From JACCTU01 sp963769665 (GTDB lineage: Bacteria > Actinomycetota > Thermoleophilia > Gaiellales > Gaiellaceae), in NCBI GenBank assembly GCA_963769665.1, contig CAVYMQ010000003.1, positions 806,001-870,000 on the forward strand: a stretch of 64,000 bases of DNA, written 5' to 3'. The first letter of the stretch is position 1. The number at the start of each line of letters is the position of its first letter. Below are positions 19,768-27,423 of this stretch, in pieces. Both the position numbers and the translations under genes were made by a program. A model generated the notes under the pieces. The model was not told the DNA's origin and searched no databases. It worked only from the letters and a program-made list of their open reading frames with translations.

Positions 19768-21207
19768 CTAACAGTCGAAGTAGAGGGAGAACTCGGCGGG
19801 GTGCGGGCGGAGGCGCACGGGGTCGACCTCGTTCTCGCGCTTGTAGTCGATCCACGTCCGGATCAGCTCGTCGCTGAACACGCCGCCGGCGGTCAGGAAC
19901 TCGTGGTCGCGCTCGAGTGCGTCGAGCGCCTCCGCGAGCGAGCCGGGCACCTGCGCGACGCCACGGTCCTCCTCAAAGAGATCCCAGTCCGCAGGCTCGC
20001 CGGCGTCGAGACCCTTGGCGATCCCGTCGAGGCCCGCCATCAGCATCGCCGCGAACGCGAGGTACGGATTCGCCGCCGCGTCCGGGCACCGGAACTCGAT
20101 CCGCTTCGCCTTCGGCGAGTCGGAGTACATCGGGATCCGGATGCACGCAGAGCGGTTGCGCTGCGAGTAGACGAGGTTGACCGGAGCCTCGTAGCCCGGC
20201 ACGAGCCGCCGGTACGAGTTCGTCGTCGGCGCGCAGAACGCGAGCAGCGCGGGCGCGTGCGCGAGCAGACCGCCGATGTAGGCGCGCGCGAGCTGCGAGA
20301 GCCCGGCGTAACCCGACTTGTCGGCCATCAGCGGCGTCCCCTCTTTCCAGAGGGACTGGTGGGTGTGCATGCCCGAGCCGTTGTCGCCGAAGATCGGCTT
20401 CGGCATGAACGTCACGACCTTGCCGGCGGCGTGCGCGACGTTCTTGACGACGTACTTGTAGGTCATGACTTGGTCGGCCATGCGGACGAGCGAGTCGTAC
20501 TTGAGGTCGATCTCGCACTGGCCGCCCGACGCCACCTCGTGGTGGTGGAACTCGCACGCGATCCCGAGCCGCTCGAGCGTCAGCACCATGCGCGTGCGCA
20601 GGTCGTGCAGCGTGTCGTGCGGGGCGGGCGGGAAGTAGCCCTCCTTCTCGCGGATCGTGTTGCCGAGGCCGGGCTTGCCGGAGTTCCAGTAGCCCTCGGA
20701 CGAATCGACCGAGTAGTGCGACGCGTTCGGCCCGAGCTCGTACGAGACCTCGTCGAAGACGAAGAACTCGCACTCGGGACCCATGTACGCGGTGTCGGCG
20801 ACACCGGTCGAGCGCAGGTACTCCTCGGCGCGCTTCGCGACCAGCCTCGGATCCCGGTCGTACGCCTCACCGGTCAGCGGGTCGCGGATCTCGCAGATGA
20901 GCGAGAGCGTCGGCGCCTCGGTGAACGGGTCGAGGATCGCGCTCGTCGCGTCGGGGACGAGCAGCATGTCCGACTCGCTGATCCCCTGCCAGCCGCGGAT
21001 CGAGGAGCCGTCGAAGCCCAGGCCCTCGTCGAAGGCGGACTCGTCGAACGACGTCAACGGCAGCGTCATGTGCTGCCAGCGGCCGAACAGGTCGCAGAAC
21101 TTCAGGTCGACCATCTGGGCGCGCGTCTCGGTCGCCCACTCCAGCGCCTCGCGTGCGTCGGGCTGCGTCCCGTTCGCGAGGAAGTGCTTCGTCTCGATCT
21201 CCGCCAT
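19768..21207 (-). CDS. glnA: Glutamine synthetase type I, first copy
   Basis: GlnA makes glutamine from glutamate, ammonia and ATP. The ATG at 21207 is preceded by a strong SD (AAGGAGGG) and gives 479 residues, with GFDGSSIRGW, the ATP/Mg region FMPKPIFGDNGSGMHTHQS, NSYRRLVPGYEAPVNLVYS and FRCPDAAANPYLAFAA. The sequence resembles the adenylylated GSI-beta type, yet the adenylylation loop reads DWDLFEEDRG: the target Tyr is Phe and the loop is shortened. It is first in glnA-glnK-amtB and controlled by a terminator leader (21208-21309). A second, GSI-alpha-like glnA lies at 24955. Confidence 0.95.
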   Translation of the reverse strand: MAEIETKHFLANGTQPDAREALEWATETRAQMVDLKFCDLFGRWQHMTLPLTSFDESAFDEGLGFDGSSIRGWQGISESDMLLVPDATSAILDPFTEAPTLSLICEIRDPLTGEAYDRDPRLVAKRAEEYLRSTGVADTAYMGPECEFFVFDEVSYELGPNASHYSVDSSEGYWNSGKPGLGNTIREKEGYFPPAPHDTLHDLRTRMVLTLERLGIACEFHHHEVASGGQCEIDLKYDSLVRMADQVMTYKYVVKNVAHAAGKVVTFMPKPIFGDNGSGMHTHQSLWKEGTPLMADKSGYAGLSQLARAYIGGLLAHAPALLAFCAPTTNSYRRLVPGYEAPVNLVYSQRNRSACIRIPMYSDSPKAKRIEFRCPDAAANPYLAFAAMLMAGLDGIAKGLDAGEPADWDLFEEDRGVAQVPGSLAEALDALERDHEFLTAGGVFSDELIRTWIDYKRENEVDPVRLRPHPAEFSLYFDC

Positions 21208-21235
21208 GCCGTCCCTCCTTCTGCCGTGGACCACG

Positions 21236-21272
21236 AAAAAGGGCCCCAGGACTGTGGAAAGTCCTGAGGCCC
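21236..21272 (-). terminator. Intrinsic terminator inside the glnA leader (attenuator)
   Basis: On the minus strand, GGGCCTCAGGACT (21272-21260), loop TTCCAC and AGTCCTGGGGCCC (21253-21241) form a 13-bp stem with one G-U pair, followed by TTTTT (21240-21236). It ends only 29 nt before the glnA ATG, and no gene lies between the promoter and it, so it can only act as a conditional attenuator. Confidence 0.85.
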
Positions 21273-21307
21273 CATTGCCTCGGCCGGCGCCTTCGGCGGC
21301 GACGACC
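21266..21307 (-). promoter_or_regulatory. Tandem hexaloop hairpins (putative ANTAR antiterminator element) in the glnA leader
   Basis: Read on the minus strand. P1 is GGTCGTCGCC, loop GCCGAA, GGCGCCGGCC (21307-21282; 10 bp with one mismatch and one G-U). P2 is GAGGC, loop AATGGG, GCCTC (21281-21266). P2's loop has A at position 1 and G at position 4, the residues described for ANTAR targets; P1's loop keeps G4 only. The 3' arm of P2 is also the 5' arm of the terminator, so P2 and terminator exclude each other. Confidence 0.65.
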
Positions 21308-21315
21308 TGGGCGGC

Positions 21316-21343
21316 ACCTTAGCGAAGCCCTCGGACATGTCAA
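21316..21343 (-). promoter_or_regulatory. glnA operon promoter
   Basis: Minus-strand TTGACA (21343-21338), a 16-bp spacer and TAAGGT (21321-21316) place the start near 21309, at the base of hairpin P1. The -35 hexamer lies about 10 bp from the start of the divergent cupin gene. Confidence 0.65.
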
Positions 21344-21352
21344 GATCGTCCG

Positions 21353-21799
21353 ATGTCGAACATCTGGTCGGACGATTGGGAGTCGCTCGGCGAGACCGAG
21401 TGGGAGGCGGGAGCGAAGTCCACCCGTCTTCCGCGAGGCGACGTGCTCGGCGCGAGCATCTACGAGCTCCCGCCCGGAGGGCGCAGTACGTACCACTTCC
21501 ACCACGGCTCCGAGGAAATCCTGGTCATCCTTCGCGGACGGGTGACGCTTCGCACGCCCGACGGCGAGCGCGAGCTCGAGGAGGGGGAGGTCGTCCACTT
21601 TGCGACCGGCCCGGCCGGCGCGCACGAGCAGCTCAACAAGACCGACCAGCCGGTGCGGTACTTCGTTCTGAGCAACCGCGTGAACCCGGAGGTCGTCGAG
21701 TATCCGGACACGAAGCAGATCACTGCGCAGGGGCGCCACGCGTCGCAGACCGGCGAGCCGCTGTGGCTGATCCACGGTCTCGAAGAAGAAAAGGGCTAG
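21353..21799 (+). CDS. Cupin domain protein
   Basis: The 148-residue protein is a single cupin_2 barrel with the metal-binding motif 1 STYHFHHGSEEILVILRG (two His and a Glu) and motif 2 GEVVHFATGPAGAHEQLN. The N-terminal 25 residues are acidic and Trp-rich. Proteins of this type bind sugars or organic acids or act as small dioxygenases; nothing nearby defines the ligand. It is divergent from glnA and its mRNA is probably very short-leadered, since only 12 nt separate a possible -10 from the ATG. Confidence 0.75.
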   Translation: MSNIWSDDWESLGETEWEAGAKSTRLPRGDVLGASIYELPPGGRSTYHFHHGSEEILVILRGRVTLRTPDGERELEEGEVVHFATGPAGAHEQLNKTDQPVRYFVLSNRVNPEVVEYPDTKQITAQGRHASQTGEPLWLIHGLEEEKG

Positions 21800-21835
21800 C
21801 GCGCAGCCGAGGCTGCTGCTAGCCTCGTTGACCTG

Positions 21836-21856
21836 ATGTTGCTCCGAACGGCCTGA
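21836..21856 (+). CDS. Putative 6-codon leader peptide before the ABC exporter
   Basis: ATG at 21836 encodes MLLRTA and stops at 21856. A -10-like TAGCCT (21820-21825) lies 10 nt upstream, the same spacing and the same CCTGATG context as the gltB mini-ORF. It ends 18 nt before the hairpin at 21875-21895. Its tiny size makes this a pattern-based call only. Confidence 0.3.
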   Translation: MLLRTA

Positions 21857-21874
21857 CCAGCTTCACCGGCGCCA

Positions 21875-21895
21875 CGCGCTCCTCCTGAGAGCGCG
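21875..21895 (+). promoter_or_regulatory. Leader hairpin of the ABC exporter operon
   Basis: CGCGCTC (21875-21881) pairs with GAGCGCG (21889-21895) around a 7-nt loop. There is no T-run. It lies between the 6-codon ORF and the ABC gene's SD (AAAGGAG, near 21936). Confidence 0.4.
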
Positions 21896-21945
21896 GCTCA
21901 CGCGCGCCACTTGTCGGCCCGTTTTACGTCTGTAAAGGAGCAACC

Positions 21946-22800
21946 ATGTTGGACACAGAAGCACTGACGATCACACCCGATGCGCGTCGCAACGGCGCCG
22001 TGACCGCGGTCGAGGTCGTCGACCTCCGCAAGGAGTTCATCCGCCGCAAACGCCGTGGGCGGTTCCGACGCGATCGGAAGCGCGTCGCCGCGCTCGACGG
22101 AGTCTCGTTCACGATGAAGAAGGGCGAGACGCTCGCGATCCTGGGCCAGAACGGCTCCGGGAAGTCGACGCTCGTCCGCCTGCTCTCGACCCTGCTGCTG
22201 GACGACGGCGGCAGCGTGACGATCTTCGGCCATGACGTGGCCACCGAGCACCGCGCGGTCCGGCGCCTGGTGAACAGGGTCTCGGTCGAGGCGAGCTTCT
22301 TCAAGAAGATGTCGGCGATCGAGAACCTCAGCTACGCGGCGCGCTACTACGGGATGGCGCCGTCGCAGACGCGCGACCGGATCCCGGAGATCCTGGAGCG
22401 CGTGCGGTTCCCGAAAGACCGCCTCGCCGACTCGATGGAGAACCTCTCGCGCGGGACACAGCAGAAGGTCGCGCTCGCGCGCGCGCTCCTCACGTCGCCG
22501 GTGCTGCTCCTGCTCGACGAGCCGACGACCGGCCTCGACCCCCGCTCGAAGCTCGAGGTGCAGCAGTTCATCCGCGAGATCCGGACGACGCACGACGCGA
22601 CCGTCCTGCTCTGCACGCACGACCTCGCTGAGGCGGAGACGCTGGCGGAGCGGATCGGGATTCTCGACAAGGGCAAGCTGATCGCGCTCGCCCCGGCTGA
22701 CGAGTTGCGGCGCATCTACAACGCGGAGACGCTCGAGGACGCGTTCTTCGCGGCAACCGGCAAGACGATCGAGGACGAGGAAGGAGACGACGACGAATGA
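21946..22800 (+). CDS. ABC-2 type exporter, ATP-binding protein
   Basis: The 284-residue ATPase has Walker A GQNGSGKSTL, the signature NLSRGTQQKVALARAL, Walker B LLLLDEPTTGLDP and an H-loop in LLCTHDLAE. It has a basic N-terminal extension (FIRRKRRGRFRRDRKR). The type is the DrrA/NodI-like group that powers two-component drug, lipid or polysaccharide exporters. It has a good SD (AAAGGAG) and overlaps the permease start by 4 nt. The substrate is unknown; resistance to a small molecule is possible. Confidence 0.9.
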   Translation: MLDTEALTITPDARRNGAVTAVEVVDLRKEFIRRKRRGRFRRDRKRVAALDGVSFTMKKGETLAILGQNGSGKSTLVRLLSTLLLDDGGSVTIFGHDVATEHRAVRRLVNRVSVEASFFKKMSAIENLSYAARYYGMAPSQTRDRIPEILERVRFPKDRLADSMENLSRGTQQKVALARALLTSPVLLLLDEPTTGLDPRSKLEVQQFIREIRTTHDATVLLCTHDLAEAETLAERIGILDKGKLIALAPADELRRIYNAETLEDAFFAATGKTIEDEEGDDDE

Positions 22801-23630
22801 AGGGCGCAGCCACAACCATGAGGGCCGAGCTGATCGGCCTCGCCGGCGTCGTCGAGCGCAACGTCTACCTGACGAAGCGGTACTTCCTCTGGGACGTTGC
22901 GTTCTTCGTCTGGACGGTGGCGAACACGCTGACGATCGTCTTCATCGCGAAGGGGTTCGAGGCGACCGGCGGGGTCATCGACGTGAACCGCGCGACCACC
23001 ACCCTCCTGATCGGAGCGGTGATCTGGGCGTACCTCGGGATCATCTTCGAGTTCTTGACGGAGACGGTCGCGTGGGAGCGCTGGGAGGGGACGATCGAAT
23101 ACACCTTCATGGCCCCGCTCTCGCGCGCGATGCACCTCGCGGGGCAGGGGGTGTTCGCGATCATCTACGGGCTCGCCCGCGCCTCGCTCCTGTTCGTGGT
23201 CGTCGCGCTCTTCTTCGATCTGAGCCTGCCGAACGCGAACTTCCTCGCGGCGCTCCTGGTCGTCTCGGTCGCGTCGATCTCGTTCATCGGGATCGGGATG
23301 ATGACCTCGGTGATGCCGCTCATCTCGCCGGAGAAGGGCATGCAGCTCGGGTTCATCGGTCAGGGCATCCTGCTCGTCGTTTCCGGTGTCTACTACCCGG
23401 TGGAGGTGTTGCCGCAGTGGATGCAGTGGCTGGCCAAGATCTCACCCGCCACGTACGCCCTCGAGGGCTCGCGCGAGGCGATCATGGACGGAGCCGGCGT
23501 CGCCGACATGTGGGACGAGATCTGGCCGCTGATCATCATCGGGGTCGTCTCGGTCCCGCTCGGGCTCTGGGTGTTCTCCGTCGGTGAGCGGTACGCCAAG
23601 CGGCACGGAAAGCTCAAGCGGTCGGGGTAG
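22797..23630 (+). CDS. ABC-2 type exporter, permease
   Basis: The 277-residue protein has six predicted membrane helices and the ABC-2 pattern, with the conserved GVYYPVEVLPQWMQWLAKISP motif before the last helices. The start overlaps the ATPase stop, so the two subunits are translationally coupled. It exports the same unknown substrate as the partner ATPase. The MFS gene overlaps its 3' end by about 47 nt. Confidence 0.88.
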   Translation: MKGAATTMRAELIGLAGVVERNVYLTKRYFLWDVAFFVWTVANTLTIVFIAKGFEATGGVIDVNRATTTLLIGAVIWAYLGIIFEFLTETVAWERWEGTIEYTFMAPLSRAMHLAGQGVFAIIYGLARASLLFVVVALFFDLSLPNANFLAALLVVSVASISFIGIGMMTSVMPLISPEKGMQLGFIGQGILLVVSGVYYPVEVLPQWMQWLAKISPATYALEGSREAIMDGAGVADMWDEIWPLIIIGVVSVPLGLWVFSVGERYAKRHGKLKRSG

Positions 23631-24876
23631 AAGGCCGAAGATCCTGGCGCCCTTCGGCGTCAGGGACTTCGCCCTCTACTGGACTGCGCGGACGGTCTCG
23701 TTCCTCGGCGACGGCGTGATGACCGTGGCCCTGCCGTGGCAGGTCTACGAACTCTCGAACTCGCCGACCGCGATGGGCCTCGTCGGCGGGCTGCAGACGG
23801 CGGCGATTCTCGCGTTCGTGCTCCTCGGCGGGGTTGCCTCCGACCGAATAGAGCGCAAGAAGGTGATCATCGTCGCCGACCTCGTCCGCGCTCTCGCTGC
23901 CGGGGCGATCGGTGTGCTCGCGATCACAGGCGACCTCGAGCTCTGGCATCTCTGCGTCATGGCGGCCGTCTTCGGGCTGGGACAGGCGTTCGCCGGGCCT
24001 GCGTTCGGCTCGATCGTCCCGCAGCTCGTGCCGGACGACCTGCTCGTGCAGGCGAACTCGGCGCTGTTCACGGTCAACCCGCTGGCGTTCCTTTTCATCG
24101 GGCCGGCGCTCGGCGGGTTCACGATCGCCGCGGCCGGCACCGGGGCCGCGTTCCTGCTCGACGCGGCCTCCTTCGTCCTCGGGGCGCTCGCGATTGCGTT
24201 GATCGCGGCACGCCCGGCCGCGCGGATCCTCGACGAGGGAGTACGGCGCACGGTCGTCCAGGACATCCGCGAGAGCTTCCGCTACGTGCGTCGGCGCGTC
24301 TGGCTCTGGGGCACGCTGACCTGGGAGCTGCTCGTGCTCCCCCTCGCCTGGGGGCCGTTCGTGGTCCTGCTCCCCTACTTCGTCAAGAACGAGCTCGGCG
24401 GCGACGCTCGCCAGCTCGGGCTCGTCCTCGCGGCGGGCGGCGCGAGCTCGGTGCTGGCGGCGCTCCTGATCTCGCAGGTCGGGCTGCCTCGACGGCACAT
24501 CGCGTTCATGTACGCGGCATTCGGGCTCGGCGCCGTCGACCTCGCGATCTACGCGCTCACGAGCGCGCCGTGGCAGGCGATGGTCGTGGCGTTCATCGTC
24601 AGCTGCGGCTGGACGGCCGGGGTCGTGACCTGGAACACGCTCGTCCAGCGGGCCGTGCCCGCCGAAATCCTCGGCCGCGTGCGAAGCGTCGACTGGCTGG
24701 CCGCGACGGCGCTCGTGCCCTTCTCCTTCCTGATCGTCGGGCCGCTCGCCGACTGGGTGGGGGTCAGGCCGGTGATGATCGGCTGCGGCGTCCTCGGGTT
24801 GGTCTTCACCGTCGCGGCCTTCCTCCTGCCGGGCATGCGCGAGACCGAGGGGAAGGTCTCCCTGGCGAGCGGGTAG
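23584..24876 (+). CDS. MFS transporter (MFS_3 / EntS-like)
   Basis: From GTG 23584 the protein has 430 residues and about 12 membrane helices. It starts with the MFS_3-type FRDFALYW-like GVRDFALYWTARTVSFLGDG and has the loop 2-3 signature GGVASDRIERKKVII. The start is uncertain: the GTG lies inside the permease gene, and no other standard start exists before the first helix (a CTG at 23644 is the alternative). Members export siderophores, macrolides or other small molecules. Together with the ABC exporter it suggests an efflux cluster. Its stop TAG is part of a -10-like TAGACT that may drive glnA2. Confidence 0.85.
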   Translation: MSGTPSGTESSSGRGRRPKILAPFGVRDFALYWTARTVSFLGDGVMTVALPWQVYELSNSPTAMGLVGGLQTAAILAFVLLGGVASDRIERKKVIIVADLVRALAAGAIGVLAITGDLELWHLCVMAAVFGLGQAFAGPAFGSIVPQLVPDDLLVQANSALFTVNPLAFLFIGPALGGFTIAAAGTGAAFLLDAASFVLGALAIALIAARPAARILDEGVRRTVVQDIRESFRYVRRRVWLWGTLTWELLVLPLAWGPFVVLLPYFVKNELGGDARQLGLVLAAGGASSVLAALLISQVGLPRRHIAFMYAAFGLGAVDLAIYALTSAPWQAMVVAFIVSCGWTAGVVTWNTLVQRAVPAEILGRVRSVDWLAATALVPFSFLIVGPLADWVGVRPVMIGCGVLGLVFTVAAFLLPGMRETEGKVSLASG

Positions 24877-24902
24877 ACTCGGCCCGTCCGGTAGGCGACG
24901 AT

Positions 24903-24936
24903 GCCTCGGGCGCGCCGGTCGCGCCTGGGGCTTTTT
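24903..24936 (+). terminator. Intrinsic terminator between the MFS gene and the second glnA
   Basis: CCTCGGGCGCG (24904-24914), loop CCGGT and CGCGCCTGGGG (24920-24930) form 11 bp with two wobbles, plus a closing G-C pair, followed by CTTTTT. A competing small hairpin, AGGC-GACGAT-GCCT (24893-24906), uses the same 5' arm. The terminator ends 18 nt before the glnA ATG, like the one in the other glnA leader. Confidence 0.75.
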
Positions 24937-24954
24937 GCGTTCTAGGAGGCGAAC

Positions 24955-26319
24955 ATGGCGCAGGTGGAAACGGAAAACAGGGCGACGTCGAACGAAGACT
25001 CCCGCAAGGTGGTCCTCCGGCGCGTCGAGAAGGAGAAGGCGGAGTTCGTGCTGCTCTGGTTCACGGACCTCGAGGGGCACCTCAAGAGCTTCGCGATCAC
25101 TCCGCACGAGCTGGAGGCGGCGCTCGACGACGGGATGGGCTTCGACGGCTCGTCGATCACCGGGTTCAACGCGATCGAGGAGTCGGACATGGTCGCGATC
25201 CCCGATCCCGAGACGTTCCAGATGATGCCGTGGAAGGAAGGCGAGACCCGCGTCGCGCGCATGATCTGCGACGTCGTCACGCCGGACGGCAAGCCCTACG
25301 ACGGCGACCCGCGCTACGTCCTGCGCCAGGCGCTCGCACGGATGGAGTCGATGGGCTTCGACACGTTCAACATCGGCCCCGAGCTCGAGTACTTCCTGTT
25401 CAAGGACGACACCGGCACGGAGACGCTCGACGAGGGCGGCTACTTCGCGATGACGACGATGGACGCGGCCGGCGAGCTTCGCAACGAGACGATCCGCGCG
25501 CTCACGTCGGTCGGGATCCCGGTCGAGTACCACCACCACGAGGTGGGGCCGTCGCAGCACGAGATCGACATGCGCTACTCGCCCGCACTCGAGATGGCCG
25601 ACCACACGATCACGTACCGGCTGATCGTCAAGGAAGTCGCGAAGAAGGCGGGCTTCCACGCGACGTTCATGCCGAAGCCGATCTTCGGCGAGAACGGCTC
25701 GGGGATGCACACGCACCAGTCGCTGTTCAGCGACGGGCGGAACGCGTTCTTCGATGCCGACGACCAGTGGCACTTGAGCGACGTCGGCAAGGCGTTCATC
25801 GCAGGCCAGCTGCATCACGCGCGCGAGCTCTCCGCCGTGTTCGCGCAGTGGGTCAACTCGTACAAGCGGCTCGTCCCAGGCTTCGAGGCTCCCGTCTACG
25901 TCGCCTGGTCACGTCGCAACCGCTCCGCGCTGATCCGGATCCCGCTCTACAAGCCGGGCGCCGAGCAGGCGACGCGCGCCGAGCTTCGCTGCCCCGATCC
26001 GGCGTGCAACCCGTACCTCACGTTCGCCGCGCTTCTGCACGCGGGGCTCGAGGGGATCGAGAAGGGCTACGAGCTGCCCGAGCCGATGGAGACGAACCTC
26101 TACCACCTCACCGCGGAGCAGCGGCGGGAGCGCGGCATCGTCTCGCTGCCGGAGACCCTCGGCGAGGCGATCGACGAGATGTCCCAGTCCGAGCTGATGC
26201 GGAAGGCCCTCGGCCCGCACATCTTCGACCGCTACGTCGAGCTGAAGCGCAAGGAGTGGGACGAGTACCGGGTGCAGCTCACCGACTGGGAGATGAAGCG
26301 GTACCTCGCAGCCCTCTAG
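24955..26319 (+). CDS. glnA: Glutamine synthetase type I, second copy (GSI-alpha-like)
   Basis: This 454-residue GlnA has GFDGSSITGFNAIEESDM, FMPKPIFGENGSGMHTHQS, NSYKRLVPGFEAPVYVAWS and RCPDPACNPYLTFAA. The C-terminus (NLYHLTAEQRRERGI, then LGEAIDEMSQSELMRKALG) resembles the Bacillus-type feedback-regulated GSI-alpha and not the adenylylated form. An SD AGGAGG lies 6 nt before the ATG. It is preceded by an intrinsic terminator, so it is either read from its own promoter after conditional antitermination or simply insulated from the MFS gene. Two glnA genes within 4 kb suggest different ammonium or feedback regimes. Confidence 0.95.
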   Translation: MAQVETENRATSNEDSRKVVLRRVEKEKAEFVLLWFTDLEGHLKSFAITPHELEAALDDGMGFDGSSITGFNAIEESDMVAIPDPETFQMMPWKEGETRVARMICDVVTPDGKPYDGDPRYVLRQALARMESMGFDTFNIGPELEYFLFKDDTGTETLDEGGYFAMTTMDAAGELRNETIRALTSVGIPVEYHHHEVGPSQHEIDMRYSPALEMADHTITYRLIVKEVAKKAGFHATFMPKPIFGENGSGMHTHQSLFSDGRNAFFDADDQWHLSDVGKAFIAGQLHHARELSAVFAQWVNSYKRLVPGFEAPVYVAWSRRNRSALIRIPLYKPGAEQATRAELRCPDPACNPYLTFAALLHAGLEGIEKGYELPEPMETNLYHLTAEQRRERGIVSLPETLGEAIDEMSQSELMRKALGPHIFDRYVELKRKEWDEYRVQLTDWEMKRYLAAL

Positions 26320-26399
26320 ACACGTCGGCCCAACCGCGAAATGATGCTGGCTCCGGCCTGCACGCTCTGCGGCGAACGGGCCGGCAACTGACGGCCGAC

Positions 26400-26427
26400 C
26401 GCGGGGCGCTCGCTAAGGCGCCCCGTG
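26400..26427. terminator. Hairpin between convergent glnA2 and PRC-barrel gene
   Basis: CGCGGGGCGC (26400-26409) and GCGCCCCGTG (26418-26427) form 10 bp with one wobble around an 8-nt loop. It lies in the 145-bp gap 26320-26464, which also holds a short open frame at 26341 (16 codons, with a CxxC) that I do not call a gene. Confidence 0.6.
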
Positions 26428-26464
26428 GTCGTTCCGGGGCGAGCGTCTCGAGGAGGTTCGGCGC

Positions 26465-26719
26465 TTAGAGGAAGCTCTGGACGTTCTCGCGCGGGACGCG
26501 GAGGCCGATCACGCCGCTGGTGGCGTCGATCTGCTCGATCGCGTCTGCGGGAACGAGGTGGCGCCGTCGTCCGAAGAAGCCCTTGCGGACGGAGATCGCG
26601 TCCGGCTCGTCGGGGCGGGTGCCGTACATCGGCGACTCGACCTTGCCCAGGACCCGTCCGCGGGAGTCGGCGACGATGTAGCCCATCGTGCGGCGGAGGT
26701 CATAGGCGAGGGCGCTCAC
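26465..26719 (-). CDS. Small PRC-barrel-like protein
   Basis: From GTG 26719 the product is 84 residues. It has the PRC-barrel-type start MGYIVADSRGRVLGKVES and the later GRRRHLVPADAIEQID, ending in LRVPRENVQSFL. Such small beta-barrels bind RNA or protein partners; no function is known here. A -10-like TAGGTT lies 7 nt before the GTG with no SD, again consistent with a leaderless mRNA. A later ATG would give 73 residues and lose little. Confidence 0.6.
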   Translation of the reverse strand: MSALAYDLRRTMGYIVADSRGRVLGKVESPMYGTRPDEPDAISVRKGFFGRRRHLVPADAIEQIDATSGVIGLRVPRENVQSFL

Positions 26720-26795
26720 TGCGCTGAACCTATTCCCCGTCTGTGGGCAAAATCCCCTCTCTCCGGTAAGGATTCTGTTAGCCCAAACCAAGGTT

Positions 26796-26921
26796 CTACA
26801 GCAGGTACGCGTCGAGCATCGCGTACGCGAAGAGGCCGATCACGACTCCGAAGGCGATGAGGGCCAGACGGGTCAGAAACCGGTCGGGGTCGGGCTCTTC
26901 GGGCAGGACCGCGATGGCCAT
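26796..26921 (-). CDS. 41-aa single-span membrane protein
   Basis: The frame encodes MAIAVLPEEPDPDRFLTRLA, then a hydrophobic helix (LIAFGVVIGLFAYAMLDAYL) and stops. The acidic cytoplasmic head and single membrane helix look designed rather than random, and the flanking 34 bp to the next gene fit an operon with the two DUF2269-like membrane genes upstream. No family is recognised. Confidence 0.5.
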   Translation of the reverse strand: MAIAVLPEEPDPDRFLTRLALIAFGVVIGLFAYAMLDAYLL

Positions 26922-26955
26922 CGCGGCCGATCATCGCCGGTTTTGGCCTGGGGGT

Positions 26956-27423
26956 CTAGTCGGGCTTCGCCGTCATCGCCCAGATGGCGACGAGGTACGC
27001 GGCCAGGACGATCGTCACGAGCACGGTCCCGATTCGCACCATGACGCTCGCGCGTGGCGGCTCGGCGCTCCGCATGCGCCGCACTCCGAGCCCGGTGAGG
27101 ATGAGCGAGATCAGGATCAGCAACCCGCCGGCCTCGGCCGTGATGTAGCCGATCCCGAGCCAGGCCGGGTCGTTCTCGCCGCCGAAGCCTTCCTTTGAGG
27201 CCGTCCACTCGGCCGGGATCCGCATCAGCCACCAGGCGGGGAACGCAACGAGGAGCAACGACTTGAAGCCGAGCCGCGGGAGCGTCAGCGCGCCGCCGCG
27301 CCAGCCGAGCCAGAGCGAGGTGACGGCCGCGAGCAGGCCGCCGACGAGCAGCATCGCGCCGAGCACGTGCAGGAGCAGCGGGAAGTTCCAGTCGTCGGGC
27401 CGGATCGCGGCGAGCACGCTCAT
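26956..27423 (-). CDS. Four-helix membrane protein (DUF2269-like)
   Basis: The 155-residue protein has four predicted helices with a His near the first (FPLLLHVLGAMLLVGGLLAA), reminiscent of DUF2269 and similar small integral membrane proteins. A long loop with Trp and Gly precedes helix 3 (WLGIGYITAEAGGLLILI). The ATG overlaps the upstream gene's stop by 4 nt, so the two related proteins are co-expressed and may form one complex. The function is unknown. Confidence 0.65.
   Translation of the reverse strand: MSVLAAIRPDDWNFPLLLHVLGAMLLVGGLLAAVTSLWLGWRGGALTLPRLGFKSLLLVAFPAWWLMRIPAEWTASKEGFGGENDPAWLGIGYITAEAGGLLILISLILTGLGVRRMRSAEPPRASVMVRIGTVLVTIVLAAYLVAIWAMTAKPD

Noticed and set aside
21208..21309. 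Glutamine riboswitch (glnA RNA) in the glnA leader
   Set aside because: I cannot find the conserved glnA-RNA core as I remember it; the hexaloop pair plus terminator fits ANTAR control better. A covariance-model search would settle it.
26341..26391. 16-codon ORF (two Cys in CTLC) downstream of glnA2
   Set aside because: No SD, no convincing -10 and a location between convergent genes; likely chance.
23736..26468. 910-aa plus-strand open frame covering the MFS gene and glnA2
   Set aside because: Arg/Ala-rich out-of-frame shadow of two real genes; high GC leaves few stops. Its sequence has no domain pattern.
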